A stretch of DNA of 64,000 nt. Source: Boesenbergia rotunda (taxonomy: Eukaryota; Streptophyta; Magnoliopsida; Zingiberales; Zingiberaceae). The notes below the pieces were generated by a model. The model saw only the letters and a list, made by a program, of their open reading frames with translations. It had not been told where the DNA came from and did no database searches. Location of the stretch: the NCBI GenBank assembly GCA_024364735.1, contig JAGFNQ010008265.1, positions 186,001-250,000 on the forward strand, given 5' to 3'. This document shows positions 45,688 through 56,290 of the stretch, in pieces (the first letter of the stretch is position 1; each line of letters starts with the position of its first letter). A program made the translations under genes and the position numbers.

Positions 45688-47523
45688 ATGAGTGATTCCA
45701 ACCGAGTGACCGTGACGCTCTCGCAAGAGGACTTGGATCTGCTGATAGAAGCTAAAGCCAGGAAATTGGCGGAGGCCCAACAAGCAGCTGCTCGACCCGC
45801 TCAGCCGGACCAGGCCGAGCGAACTGCCCATGCAGGCACTGATGGAGGAGTTCGACAGGAGAATAGCCCCCACTTCCACCGAGCTCTGTTTGGCCCAGCG
45901 GAGGGGGCGGGGCAGTCTGATCCCCATGAAGCCTCTTCCAGCCAAGCCAAAGCTGACAAAGGGAAGGCTCCCCTTGTGCCGACCCCGAGAGAGCACACTG
46001 GTTTCCCCTTTTCTAGCCAGATTCTACAGGAGCCGCTTCCTAAACGCTTTCGGCTCCTGTCTATTCCCGAGTATGGAGGGGCTACGGACCCGGAAGAGCA
46101 CTTAAAGAAATTTGAGAACGCTTCGATGCTGCATCAGTACCCGGATGGTGTTAAGTGCAGGGCTTTCTTGACCACCTTGGCCGGGCCAGCCCAGCGGTGG
46201 TTCGACAGGCTTCCCGAAGGATCGATCAAGGACTTCTCTGATTTCAAAAGATTGTTCCTGCAGCATTTTGCCAGTAGCAAAAGGCATCACAAGACCAGCT
46301 TGAACCTGTTCACCATGAAGCAGGGCTCCAAGGAGCCCTTAAAAGCCTACATCAATAGGTTTAATAAAGTTGCGCTGGACGTTCCCACCGCTACGTCCGA
46401 GGTGTTAGTCAGTGCCTTCGCGCAGGGCTTACAAGAGGGTGAATTCTTCAGATCCCTGATCCGAAAACCTCCGAAGGACTTTGAAAGCCTTTTGGGGAAA
46501 GCTAGTAAATATGTGGACGTTGAAGAAGCACAAGCCGCCAGGCGGCCGGAGGTCAGACCTATGCCCGAGAATCCTCAGCAACATCAAAGAAATGTACCTC
46601 CTGGAGGGCCTCTCAGAAGCCCCAGAGCTATGGGACACCGACCAGGAGCTGAGAGGGGAATAGTTCAGCAAGTGGCTCAGGGTTGCATCCCTTCAAGGTG
46701 GCAGCCCTACTGTTCTTTTCATAACAGCCACACCCACGACCTCCAAGACTGCTGGCAGGCCGGTAGAGGTCGAGGTCGCGCTGGTCGAGGAAGTCCAAGA
46801 GGAGCTCACCCAGGAGGTGGCCGAGGTCGAGGAAGAACCCTGCCCAGCCAAGCCGAGTCCCCGACCCGACCGACCGCCCCTACCGCCAGACAATTATTCC
46901 CGACCGCGGGCTCCACCGAGCAGGGGAATGCCAACGAAGAGCAAGCCAATCAACAAAATGCAGTGCACGGATCCATCAATGTGATCTCTGGCGGTCCCAC
47001 TTATGGAGACTCTAACCGGGCGCGGAAATCCCAAGTCCGGCGCCTCGATATCTATCAAGTGGGTTGCAGTGCCGCCCAAGCTCAGGGGCCACAGATCAGT
47101 TTTGGTCCCTCAGATCTGCAAGGAGTGGAGGTGCCGCATGACGATGCCCTGGTCATCACGGCGATCATAGCTAATTATCAGGTCCATCGGACCATTGTGG
47201 ACTCAGGGAGCTCTGTGAATATATTATACTTGAAGGCATTTGAACAACTGCAGATTGAGATGACTGAGCTGCAGCCTGTAGCCACACCCTTGTTTGGATT
47301 CACGGGGAATGAGGTCCAACCGCTGGGCCAGATCAAGCTGGCCATATCACTCGGGGAGGAACCCTTAAGAAGAACCAGGTGGTCTACCTTTCTGATAGTG
47401 GATGCCCCTTCAGCTTACAACGCCATCCTGGGTCGACCGGCGCTGAATGAGTTCAGAGCCGTGATGTCCACTTTCTACTTAAAAGTCAAGTTCCCCATGG
47501 GCGATCTAAGTCGGCGAAGCTAA
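45688..47523 (+). CDS. Tat element gag and protease polyprotein, copy A
   Basis: 611 residues from MSDSNRVTVT; an in-frame ATG at 45475 lies inside the LTR and is rejected. The capsid-like region includes PLPKRFRLLSIPEYGG, GPAQRWFDRLPEGSIKDF and FNKVALDVPTATSEVLV, as in retrotransposon gag families. A basic Arg/Gly-rich stretch (GRGRGRAGRGSPRG) follows a CSFHNSHTHDLQDC motif and probably binds RNA. The C-terminal third carries the retropepsin site IVDSGSSVNILY (about 47193-47228) and ILGRPALNEF. The frame ends at a stop at 47523; the pol reading continues in another frame, the shift lying near 47500-47512. This may be damage or a natural boundary; it looks like damage because the protease tail is lost. 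Confidence 0.85.
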   Translation: MSDSNRVTVTLSQEDLDLLIEAKARKLAEAQQAAARPAQPDQAERTAHAGTDGGVRQENSPHFHRALFGPAEGAGQSDPHEASSSQAKADKGKAPLVPTPREHTGFPFSSQILQEPLPKRFRLLSIPEYGGATDPEEHLKKFENASMLHQYPDGVKCRAFLTTLAGPAQRWFDRLPEGSIKDFSDFKRLFLQHFASSKRHHKTSLNLFTMKQGSKEPLKAYINRFNKVALDVPTATSEVLVSAFAQGLQEGEFFRSLIRKPPKDFESLLGKASKYVDVEEAQAARRPEVRPMPENPQQHQRNVPPGGPLRSPRAMGHRPGAERGIVQQVAQGCIPSRWQPYCSFHNSHTHDLQDCWQAGRGRGRAGRGSPRGAHPGGGRGRGRTLPSQAESPTRPTAPTARQLFPTAGSTEQGNANEEQANQQNAVHGSINVISGGPTYGDSNRARKSQVRRLDIYQVGCSAAQAQGPQISFGPSDLQGVEVPHDDALVITAIIANYQVHRTIVDSGSSVNILYLKAFEQLQIEMTELQPVATPLFGFTGNEVQPLGQIKLAISLGEEPLRRTRWSTFLIVDAPSAYNAILGRPALNEFRAVMSTFYLKVKFPMGDLSRRS

Positions 47524-50500
47524 AGGAGATCAGAAAGTCGCTCGCAGGTGTTACGTGGATGATGTCCGAGTGGAAATAAGGAAGACCTTCCGAGCTCCGC
47601 CGGCCAGCTGCAACATGGTACAGTCCTCTCAACCTTCCCCCTGGGCTGAGCTGATGGAAGAAAAAGAGGAAATCCAGCTAGTGCCTAACCGAGAAGAGAC
47701 CAAGGTGAGAATAGCTCCAGGGTTGCCATCCGACCTTCGACAACGACTGATAGAGTGCCTGGCTCAAAATCAAGATGTATTCGCCTGGTCTCAGCTAGAT
47801 CTGAAAGGGGTCAGGCCCGAGGTCATGGAGCACAAGCTGCATGTCTACCCGGACGCTCGACCTGTGAGGCAAAGAAAGAGAGACTTCAGCTCCGAGCAGA
47901 ACAAGATTATTCAGGCTGAGGTGGAGAGGTTATTAACAGTTGGACACATACGAGAGGTGCAATTCCCGGCCTGGCTAGCCAACGTGGTGTTGGTCTCCAA
48001 GCCAGGTGACAAGTGGAGAGTTTGTATTGATTTTAGGGATCTCAACAAAGCCTGTCCCAAAGATTGCTACCCTCTCCCTCGGATAGACCAGATGGTGGAC
48101 TCTACCGCGGGGAGTGAGCTCATTTGTATGTTGGACGCCTACCAGGGATACCACCAAGTACCCTTGTCTCGGGACGATCAAGAGAAGGTCAGTTTTGTTA
48201 CGGCGGAGGGCACTTATTGCTACACTGTTATGCCCTTCGGACTCAAGAATGCCGGGGCCACTTACCAAAGGCTGATGAACAAAGTTTTCAAGGAGCAGCT
48301 CGGGAGAAACGTAGAAGTATACGTAGACGACATTCTCATCAAGTCCTCCCGAGCTGCCGACCTCATAGCAGATGTGCGAGAAACCTGCTGCACCCTGCGA
48401 AGGTATGGCCTCAAACTCAATCCTGCAAAATGTTTGTTCGGAGCCAAAAGTGGAAAATTCCTGGGCTACATCTTGACCGAGCGGGGAATAGAAGCCAATC
48501 CGGGTAAAGTGAAAGCTCTGCTAGACATGCCTCCTCCCAGAAACCTGAAGGAGGTCCAACGCCTGACAGGAAGGATCACTGTTTTGTCCCGATTCATCTC
48601 CCGATCGGCTGATAGAAGTCTGCCATTCTTCAAGATTCTGCGTAAGGCCACCAAGTTCCAATGGGACGCTGAATGTGACCAGGCCTTCGAAGAATTGAAG
48701 ACTTACTTGGTCAGCCTGCCGGTGCTAGCCAAGCCCGAAGAGGGAGAATCACTGTATGTTTACTTATCTGCTACGGAGGGAGCTGCGAGTGCTGTGCTTG
48801 TAACCCAGAAAGAGACCGAGCAGCAACCGGTCTATTTCTTTGGGCACTTATTTAAAGAGGCCGAGTGTAGATATACTACACTCGAGAAGTTAGCTTATAT
48901 CCTTGTGTTGATGGCTCGGCGACTGCGACCCTACTTTCTGGCTCATCCTATCCGAGTGCTAACCAATAGCACACTCGGGAAGGTCTTGATCAACCCTGAG
49001 GTCTCAGGTCGGATGGTCAAGTGGACCACTGAACTGAGTGAATATGATATTCAGTACCAGCCCAGAACTGCGATCAAAGCTCAGGCATTGGCAGATTTCC
49101 TAAGTGAACTTCATACAAAGGAAGAGGAGGAGGTCTGGAAGATATATGTGGATGGGTCAGCCACCCGGGCTGGGAGTGGCGTGGGAATCTTATTGATGTC
49201 TCCTAAGGGAGACCCCATTCATCTGGCAGTGCGCCTAGAGTACCAGGCTACCAATAATCAGGCGGAATACGAAGCCCTCTTGGCAGGTCTTCAAGCGACC
49301 AGACAGGTCGGGGCCACTCGAGTCATCCTACATTCCGATTCTCAGTTAGTGACTCAACAAGTGGCTGGGCGGTTCGAAGTAAATGATGAGAGGCTACAGG
49401 CTTATGTAGAGGCATATCAACAGTTACAAGCAGAATTCCAAGAAGTTCAGATTACGCAGATCCCTCGAGGGGACAATGCCAAGGCGGATGAGTTAGCTAG
49501 GCTGGCCAACTTTGTCCGTCCGTGGGTCTTCCCCAAGCCTTCACCTCAAGTTATGCTGGTGGCTCAGATCGAGAGGGAAGCAGAAATGGAGATAGAGGGG
49601 GACTGGAGGGCTCCATTCATCGCCTATCTGAAAGAAGGAACTCTTCCGGACAGTCCCGGGCAGGCCCGGATACTGAAGATCAGGGCGGCCCGGTTCACTC
49701 TGATAGGGGATGCATTATACAAGCGGGCTTTTTCCCAACCACTACTCAGATGCCTCGGAAAAGAAGATGCGGACTATGTGCTCAGAGAAGTACATTTGGG
49801 ATGCTGCGGAAACCATTCAGGAGGTCGGTCCATGGCTCGGAAGGTCCTGCTAGCCGGATACTTTTGGCCAACCCTTCAGAAAGATGCGGGGAAATTGGCC
49901 CTTTCCTGCCTTTCCTGTCAGAAGTACCAGAGCCTATCGCACCGACCTGTCGAGATGCTGAGAGCTTCCATGGTAGCCTGTCCCTTTGACCAGTGGGGAA
50001 TGGATATAGTGGGACCATTCCCTAGGGCGGCAGGTCAGAAGAAATTCTTGCTAGTGGCAGTCGACTACTTCTCTAAGTGGATTGAGGCAGAGGCCTTGGC
50101 CCGGATTACCGAACAAGCGGTGAAGAAGTTCCTTTGGCAAAACATTCTCTGCAGATATGGCATACCTCACAAGCTAGTGTCAGACAACGGTCGGCAGTTT
50201 CAAGGTCGGGTGATCCGAGAGTGGTGCAAGGAGTTCGGGATCAAACAAGCTTTCACTTCAGTGGCATATCCCCAAAGCAATGGTCAGGCGGAGGTGGCTA
50301 ATAGAGAAATTCTAAAAGGGCTCAGAGCCAAGCTGGACCAGGTCGGTGGGTCTTGGGTGGAAGAGCTGCCCGGTGTTCTATGGGCTCTCCGGACCACCCC
50401 CAAGGAGGGGTCGAGATGCACTCCCTTCTAGTTAGTATATGGTAGCGAAGCTGTGGTCCCCATGGAGGTCGGCTGTGAATCTGACAGAAGATATCTGTAT

Positions 50501-50842
50501 GGGGAAGACAACGCGGAGAAAAGACGAGCGGAGCTAGATCTGATCGAGGAGGTCCGAGCTAAGGCTGCAGTCCGCATGGCTGCTTACCAACAAAGGATGC
50601 AGAACCGATACAACCAGCAGGTCATACCCCGAAGTTTTCAAGTAGGGGACAAGGTGTGGAAAAGAGTCAAGCCAGTTGGAGAAGTGGGCAAGCTGGAGCC
50701 TCAATGGAGTGGCCCTTTCCTGGTAGTCGAGGCGCTGGGGTCCGGAGCTTACTATCTACAAGACGATCGAGGAAAACGACTTGGAAGACCCTGGAGCGCA
50801 GTGCACCTGAGATTGTACCATGAGGAGAGTGGAGAGAAATAA
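47524..50842 (+). CDS. Tat element pol: reverse transcriptase, RNase H, second RNase H, integrase (one stop)
   Basis: Open from before the first ATG (47555) to a TAG at 50429-50431, then open again to 50842. The reverse transcriptase includes WRVCIDFRDLNKACPKD, MPFGLKNAGATYQRLM and active site YVDDILIKS (near 48320). A first, degenerate RNase H follows, then a second RNase H with IYVDGSATRAGSGVGILL and LHSDSQLV (about 49140-49350), diagnostic of Tat. The integrase has a zinc finger (HLGCCGNH...CLSCQKYQ), a core with MDIVGPFPRA, SDNGRQF and SNGQAEVANRE, and a tail with FQVGDKVWKRV. It would copy RNA to DNA and insert it. The single stop sits inside the integrase core; all catalytic motifs before it are preserved. 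Confidence 0.88.
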
Positions 50843-50950
50843 TTCTTGTAATTGTACTCAGAAAATACGATAACGAAAATGCTGACTCTCCGACAGACAG
50901 CTGAAGCAAGTTATAAGTGAGCTTGCTCTCACGCACCTGACCGACCCAAA

Positions 50951-53510
50951 CTATGTGTCACAAATGTGGGCCTCAAATTTAGATGTGAATGAATGCTGGA
51001 TACCCTTTTTGCAATCAAAATATGAAAACGTAGTAAAGGGGCCACAGGTCGTATTTTTTTTCTCGGGGCTAGTTGTCGTGTTTGATTCGAGCTTGTGTTT
51101 ATGTGTCGTTTGTGTTTTGGGTTTCAAATGAATAATTTGGTTTTGGGTTTCAAATTAGAATGAAAACACAATGAGAAGAAGGAAACTCAACCATGGGACT
51201 TAACAAGTGATAGCAAGTTATCATTCAACCAAAAAGACCACTTAATCAATTCATGCACTTAACCAATACAACTGAAATTCAGTGAAAAACTAGATGAAAA
51301 CCCCGCTGATTTCAATCTCTATAACACACTAGAATTTGCATTCAACTTGGCACAAACTAGGGCTGGAGTTTCACTTGAAACATAGTGAAAGAATGAGGCA
51401 AACTTGATACCGAGATGAGAACAATTGATGTGCCAAAGATTGGAATTAGCTGCAGCAATTGTAGCCGATCAAGTCAGAATTGGAAGGCTAGGCTTATCAA
51501 GGAAAACATTTGCAGAAATGGATGCAGAAATTCGAACTTGAAATCTGATTAAAGCATGTACAAGTTAAATGCAGAAATTCACATGAAGCTGAGATTAAAT
51601 GCATGCCCCTGCTCGAAACTGAACTTGACAAATGCATGCCCCTACCAAAACTGAATTTAAATGCAGGAATTCAATATAAAGGGCTGATACGCAGAGTTAA
51701 AACCCCATTTCAGAACTTAATACCTAGTGCTTGTAATGAGACAAACTGCAAGTGGAATCAGAGGTTAACACTAAGCTCACTTGATACCATTTTAGAGAGA
51801 ATCACTGAGGATTTCCGAACTGACTCAATGGCAGATATGACACTTGAATTTCAGAAATGAAATTACAGTGTTTGCAGAAATAAACTGATACGAATCCTAG
51901 AAACCAAATGCAGAGATTAAGTTTTACTTCAGAAATGGAATGCTGCAATGTAATGGATGAAAAATCCAGCAAGCAATTAAAATCCAATGCTTGAAACTAG
52001 CTTCACCAGTGATAAATTCAGAGTTGCAGAATTGAAGCTGGCAAACTTAAACAAATTGAATGAAAAACTGAATTTAGAATCGATGGTGTGCAGAAATTGG
52101 AAACTGAAAACAGGGAAACTGATACGCTACAACCAAATGCATAAACAAATTGATCAAATGGAGATCTCATGCAATGGTTCATTAAAAATGGACCTCTGGA
52201 TAAGCTGTAGTCGAAATTGCAGAAATAAAATGGAAAGGTGCAGAATTTGAAACTGAACTGCCGGAACTAAGAAACTATGAGCAGAAATGAAGCTTCTAAT
52301 CAAATTCAAAGACAACAAACAACTAAAATCTAGTTCACAATTCTAATGTTCAGAAATGATTCAGAGAAGTTAGGTTTACTGATGAAAAATTCAGATTTGA
52401 AATCGGAAACTTGCGGCATTGAACTGATACGCAAAACAGGACTGGTAAGCAAGCTGTAAACAGAACGATTAACTGATACGCAAAGGATAAACAGAAAATA
52501 AACTAAATTCAATTCAATTGATCACTGAACTAGCAATCTAACCATCTACTTGAAGCATTGAAACACTAATTAAAGCTGGAACGATGCATTAAACGAAGTT
52601 AACGAATTCTGAAACCAAAAACAGAAACTAAACTAAAGCAGTAATGGAAATTACAGCTAATAAACGAAATTAACTAAAACTAAACCCCAATCCTTCTCCT
52701 TGCTGTCACTCAAGGAGGAGCATTGAATTGAGGTGGTCGCGCCTCGAATTGAAGAAGAACTGAAGAAAGAACTAAGAACTACGAAGAAGGCGATGTTTGC
52801 GGCGAAGACGCGACGAAGGCTGAAGCAGGGAAAAGTTTGATTAAATACATAAGCATTGGACGGCTGTGATTCATTTGAGGAAATCCAACGGCTGATCTTG
52901 CTCTGATTGGAGCCAAACTTTGATGATGATGATCTGGGGTCAGGATCTGCCTTGTGGTAGCTCGGATCCTCCAGATTTGCAACGGATGGTCCAGATCAAC
53001 TCAATCTGTGAATGGACGATCTAGAGCCCTCCAAGCTTGATCCAACGGTTGATTGAGCTCTGATTTGGATGAAACCTTCAGATCATGATCATAGTGCTTG
53101 ATCAACCCTAACCCTAGCTCGGATTGCTTCAGATGGTCCCGGATGGCTCAGATCTAGCCGCTCTTGAATCGGACGGCCCTGATTAATTGTAAGCTTGATA
53201 ATTTGATCCGGTTCACTTCCGACTCAAGTTTGACCCAATATGCCCTAAGTCCTTGAACTATATATAGGACACTATATCCCTTACACTGAGGTAGGCAATA
53301 TAACCTCAGCTATGGTACTTTCTTCACTTGCTTTCCCTTTTACACCATATTCTAAGTTAATCGTCGGAGAGCCTTGCTGGTAGCATTCCTGGTAGGTTAC
53401 TAACGGTTGTTTTTTGCAAATTCGGAGCTCGTCATCAATCGACCACCCTCCTCCGTCGACAAACCGTGCCCTGTCATCGAGTTGAGAGTCCACCTCGCTC
53501 ATCGACAGGA
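50951..53510. other. Unclassified repeat-like region rich in recurring words
   Basis: No protein domain is recognisable. From about 51480 to 52520 the words cagaaat (at least seven times) and ctgatacg (five times) recur at irregular spacing. From about 52840 to 53270 phrases such as ggacggctgtgattca and tccaacggctgat occur, then a TATATATAG word near 53262-53270 and an end (tcatcgacagga) resembling the Tat LTR end. It may be the long non-coding 3' part of a Tat element, or a separate LTR. I cannot decide. Confidence 0.4.
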
Positions 53511-53782
53511 ATATATATATATATATATAATCAATTTAATTAATTATTTAAGTTTATTTATCTAATTAATTTTTTACTAGCAAAAGTGGTGTCTTTCTTT
53601 TTTTTCAAATCTTTAAAGGCTGTACTATATTTTCAGGGCTTAATCGATCCAACAATTATATAGTAAATTTACATAATTAACTATAAGTTCAATCCTAATG
53701 AAGTCGTGAAAATACTCTTTCATATGAAAACATATTTAGTATTTGATTTATTTACTTCTAATAGTTAGTGTGGAATAGTTTG
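53511..53782. other. AT-rich DNA between repeats, with an (AT)n run
   Basis: Begins with an AT microsatellite (about 53511-53529) and continues AT-rich. No purine tract precedes the Tat LTR at 53783, so this LTR is not the 3' LTR of copy A by the usual layout. Confidence 0.5.
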
Positions 53783-54678
53783 TGATCCGGGCGTATGGTT
53801 TTTAGAAGGATCAAGAGCTCGGTCGGGTTCGATTGCCTATCTAAACCGGTAGTGAACAGGCCAGGCTAAAGGGTCACCCGAGGTCCGGGTGGTCGGGGTC
53901 GGTCACCCGAGGTCGGGATACTCGGGGTCGGTCACCCGAGGTCGGGCACTCGGGGTCGATCACCCGAGGTCAGGATACTCGGGATCGGTCACCCGAGGAC
54001 GGGCACTCGGGGTCGGTCACCCGAGGACGGGCACTCGGGGTCGGTCACCCGAGGTCAGGATACTCGGGGTCGGTCACCCGAGGTCGGGCACTCGGGGTCG
54101 GTCACCCGAGGTCGGGCACTCGGGGTCGGTCACCCGAGGTCAGGACACTCGGGGTCGGTCACCCGAGGTCGGCCCCTCCAAGTCTGTCGTCCGAAGCCAG
54201 ATACTCGTGACTACACGAGGACGGCCGAACAATTATGAGCCTTTCTTATCAAATATTCAGAAGATAATCCTCTCCCCCGGCATAATTATTGTCTGGCAGA
54301 GCCGCCAAGAGTTAAGGAGGGACAGACGAGATATCTTAAACAGAGTGTCAGGCGGCTATGGCAGTCTCATAGCATTAATGCAGCTGTCGCTATCACCATC
54401 TACCAATTGACCCTCCCTTAATGAGATTTGCCAGCCCTGACACAGTAGAGAGTTACCCCTCCCCTATATAAACCCCCCATATGGCTCCGTAGAAGGGATC
54501 GCTGCCATTTTTGCAACTACACCACCACATTGCGAGCTACAATTCGGTCCGAGCCGAGCGACTTAAGCCCGACTCCTATTCAGCCCGAGTCCGACCCCCC
54601 GAGTCACAGCAGACCGGGTCGTCTTGGTCAGACCGAGTCATCCGAGTGAGAACCGGTCTTCGCTTGTCGACAGGATTA
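53783..54678 (+). repeat. LTR of Tat copy B
   Basis: Starts TGATCCGGGCG and ends near GACAGGATTA, followed by the same primer-binding word. TATA box at 54465-54471. It is longer than the LTR of copy A mainly because of two extra array units. Confidence 0.75.
53872..54173. repeat. Tandem array of about eleven inverted-repeat units (Tat LTR B)
   Basis: Same unit as 44893-45150, with two more copies and several private variants (for example cccgaggacgggcactc twice in a row near 53991-54042). It shows that the array expands or contracts between copies. Confidence 0.9.
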
Positions 54679-54723
54679 AATTTGGCGCCGTCTGTGGGAA
54701 ATCGGCCTGATCGAAAGCTGAAG

Positions 54724-56134
54724 ATGAGTGATTCCAACCGAGTGACCGTGACGCTCTCGCAAGAGGACTTGGATCTGCTGATAGAAGCTAAAGCCAGGAA
54801 ATTGGCAGAGGCCCAACAAGCAGCTGCTCGACCCGCTCAGCCGGACCAGGCCGAGCGAACTGCCCATGCAGGCACTGATGGAGGAGTTCGACAGGAGAAT
54901 AGCCCCCACTTCCACCGAGCTCTGTTTGGCCTAGCGGAGGGGGCGGGGCAGTCTGATCCCCATGAAGCCTCTTCCAGCCAAGCCAAAGCTGACAAAGGGA
55001 AGGCTCCCCTTGTGCCGATCCCGAGAGACCACACTGGTTTCCCCTTTTCTAGCCAGATTCTACAGGAGCCGCTTCCTAAACGCTTTCGGCTCCTGTCTAT
55101 TCCCGAGTATGGAGGGGCTACGGACCCGGAAGAGCACTTAAAGAAATTTGAGAACGCTTCGATGCTGCATCAGTACCCGGATGGTATTAAGTGCAGGGTT
55201 TTGTTGACCACCTTGGCCGGGCCAGCCCAGCGGTGGTTCGACAGGCTTCCCGAAGGATCGATCAAGGACTTCTCTGATTTCAAAAGATTGTTCCTGCAGC
55301 ATTTTGCCAGTAGCAAAAGGCATCACAAGACCAGCTTGAACCTGTTCACCATGAAGTAGGGCTCCAAGGAGCCCTTAAAAGCCTACATCAATAGGTTTAA
55401 TAAAGTTGCGCTGGACGTTCCCACCGCTACGTCCGAGGTGTTAGTCAGTGCCTTCGCGCAGGGCTTACAAGAGGGTGAATTATTCAGATCCCTGATCCGA
55501 AAACCTCCGAAGGACTTTGAAAGCCTTTTGGGGAAAGCTAGTAAATATGTGGACGTTGAAGAAGCACAAGCCGCCAGGCGGCCGGAGGTCAGACCTATGC
55601 CCGAGAATCCTCAGCAACATCAAAGAAATGTACCTCCTGGAGGGCCTCTCAGAAGCCCCAGAGCTATGGGACACCGACCAGGAGCTAAGAGGGGAATAGT
55701 TCAGCAAGTGGCTCAGGGTTGCATCCCTTCAAGGTGGCAGCCCTACTGTTCTTTTCATAACAGCCACACCCACGACCTCCAAGACTGCTGGCAGGCCGGT
55801 AGAGGTAGAGGTCGCGCTGGTCGAGGAAGTCCAAGAGGAGCTCACCCAGGAGGTGGCCGAGGTCGAGGAAGAACCCTGCCCAGCCAAGCCGAGTCCCCGA
55901 CCCGTCCGACCGCCCCTACCGCCAGACAATTATTCCCGACCGCGGGCTCCACCGAGCAGGGGAATGCCAACGAAGAGCAAGCCAATCAACAAAATGCAGT
56001 GCACGGATCCATCAATGTGATCTCTGGCGGTCCCACTTATGGAGACTCTAACTGGGCGCGGAAATCCCAAGTCCGGCGCCTCGATATCTATCAAGTGGGT
56101 TGCAGTGCTGCCCAAGCTCAGGGGCCACAGATCA
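54724..56134 (+). pseudogene. Truncated Tat gag, copy B
   Basis: Begins MSDSNRVTVT like copy A. A TAG at 55357-55359 interrupts the capsid region after LFTMK, where copy A has Gln. The frame then continues alike through FRSLIRKPPKDF and the Arg/Gly-rich segment to SAAQAQGPQI, where it is cut by the junction at 56134. The protease and everything beyond are missing. The few substitutions against copy A indicate recent divergence. Confidence 0.85.
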
Positions 56135-56275
56135 GGACTTTTCCACACCTAGCCCTCCAAGCTAGGATTTTTCACCCCATGCCTTATCCCCGATCAGGAC
56201 TTAATCATAATCATCAACCTAAACTAAAATCGGTGTCAACATCAAAACAACAATCAGGGTCAGACTGCATCAACA
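56135..56275 (-). repeat. Truncated 3' LTR of the second Copia element
   Basis: The minus-strand start TGTTGATGCAGTCTG corresponds to TATTGATATAGTCTA of the 5' LTR (61856). It runs for 141 bp to one unit of the ctagccctccaagctag array (56148-56166) and is cut. Confidence 0.8.
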
Positions 56276-56290
56276 ATCTCCCTATTTTTG
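56276..56290 (-). other. Polypurine tract of the second Copia element
   Basis: The minus strand reads AAAAATAGGGAGAT directly before TGTTGATG. Confidence 0.7.

Larger units (their letters stand above)
44805..50950 (+). mobile_element. Tat-clade Ty3 retrotransposon, copy A (3' LTR missing)
   Basis: Order: LTR, primer-binding site, gag-protease frame and a pol frame with a second RNase H. The second RNase H between the first one and integrase marks the Tat group. Coding damage is slight: one frameshift between protease and reverse transcriptase and one stop in integrase. The sequence after pol is non-coding, and no 3' LTR follows directly; the right border is approximate. Copy B at 53783 is almost identical over the shared part, so the family was active recently. 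Confidence 0.85.
53783..56134 (+). mobile_element. Tat-clade Ty3 retrotransposon, copy B (LTR and partial gag only)
   Basis: Near-identical to copy A from the LTR start to a point inside gag. At 56134 the match stops abruptly (cagatcag) and minus-strand Copia LTR text begins. Copy B therefore lost everything from protease onward through a break-and-join event. Confidence 0.85.

Noticed and set aside
50951..53783. LTR at 53783 as the 3' LTR of Tat copy A
   Set aside because: No polypurine tract precedes 53783 and gag follows it directly, so it is the 5' LTR of a second, truncated copy; tandem sharing of an LTR cannot be fully excluded.
53889..54410. Open frame of 173 codons with a repeated SGSVTRGRALGV-like peptide
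   Set aside because: It is only the translation of the LTR repeat array; the array changes copy number between elements and the frame has no homologue I recognise.
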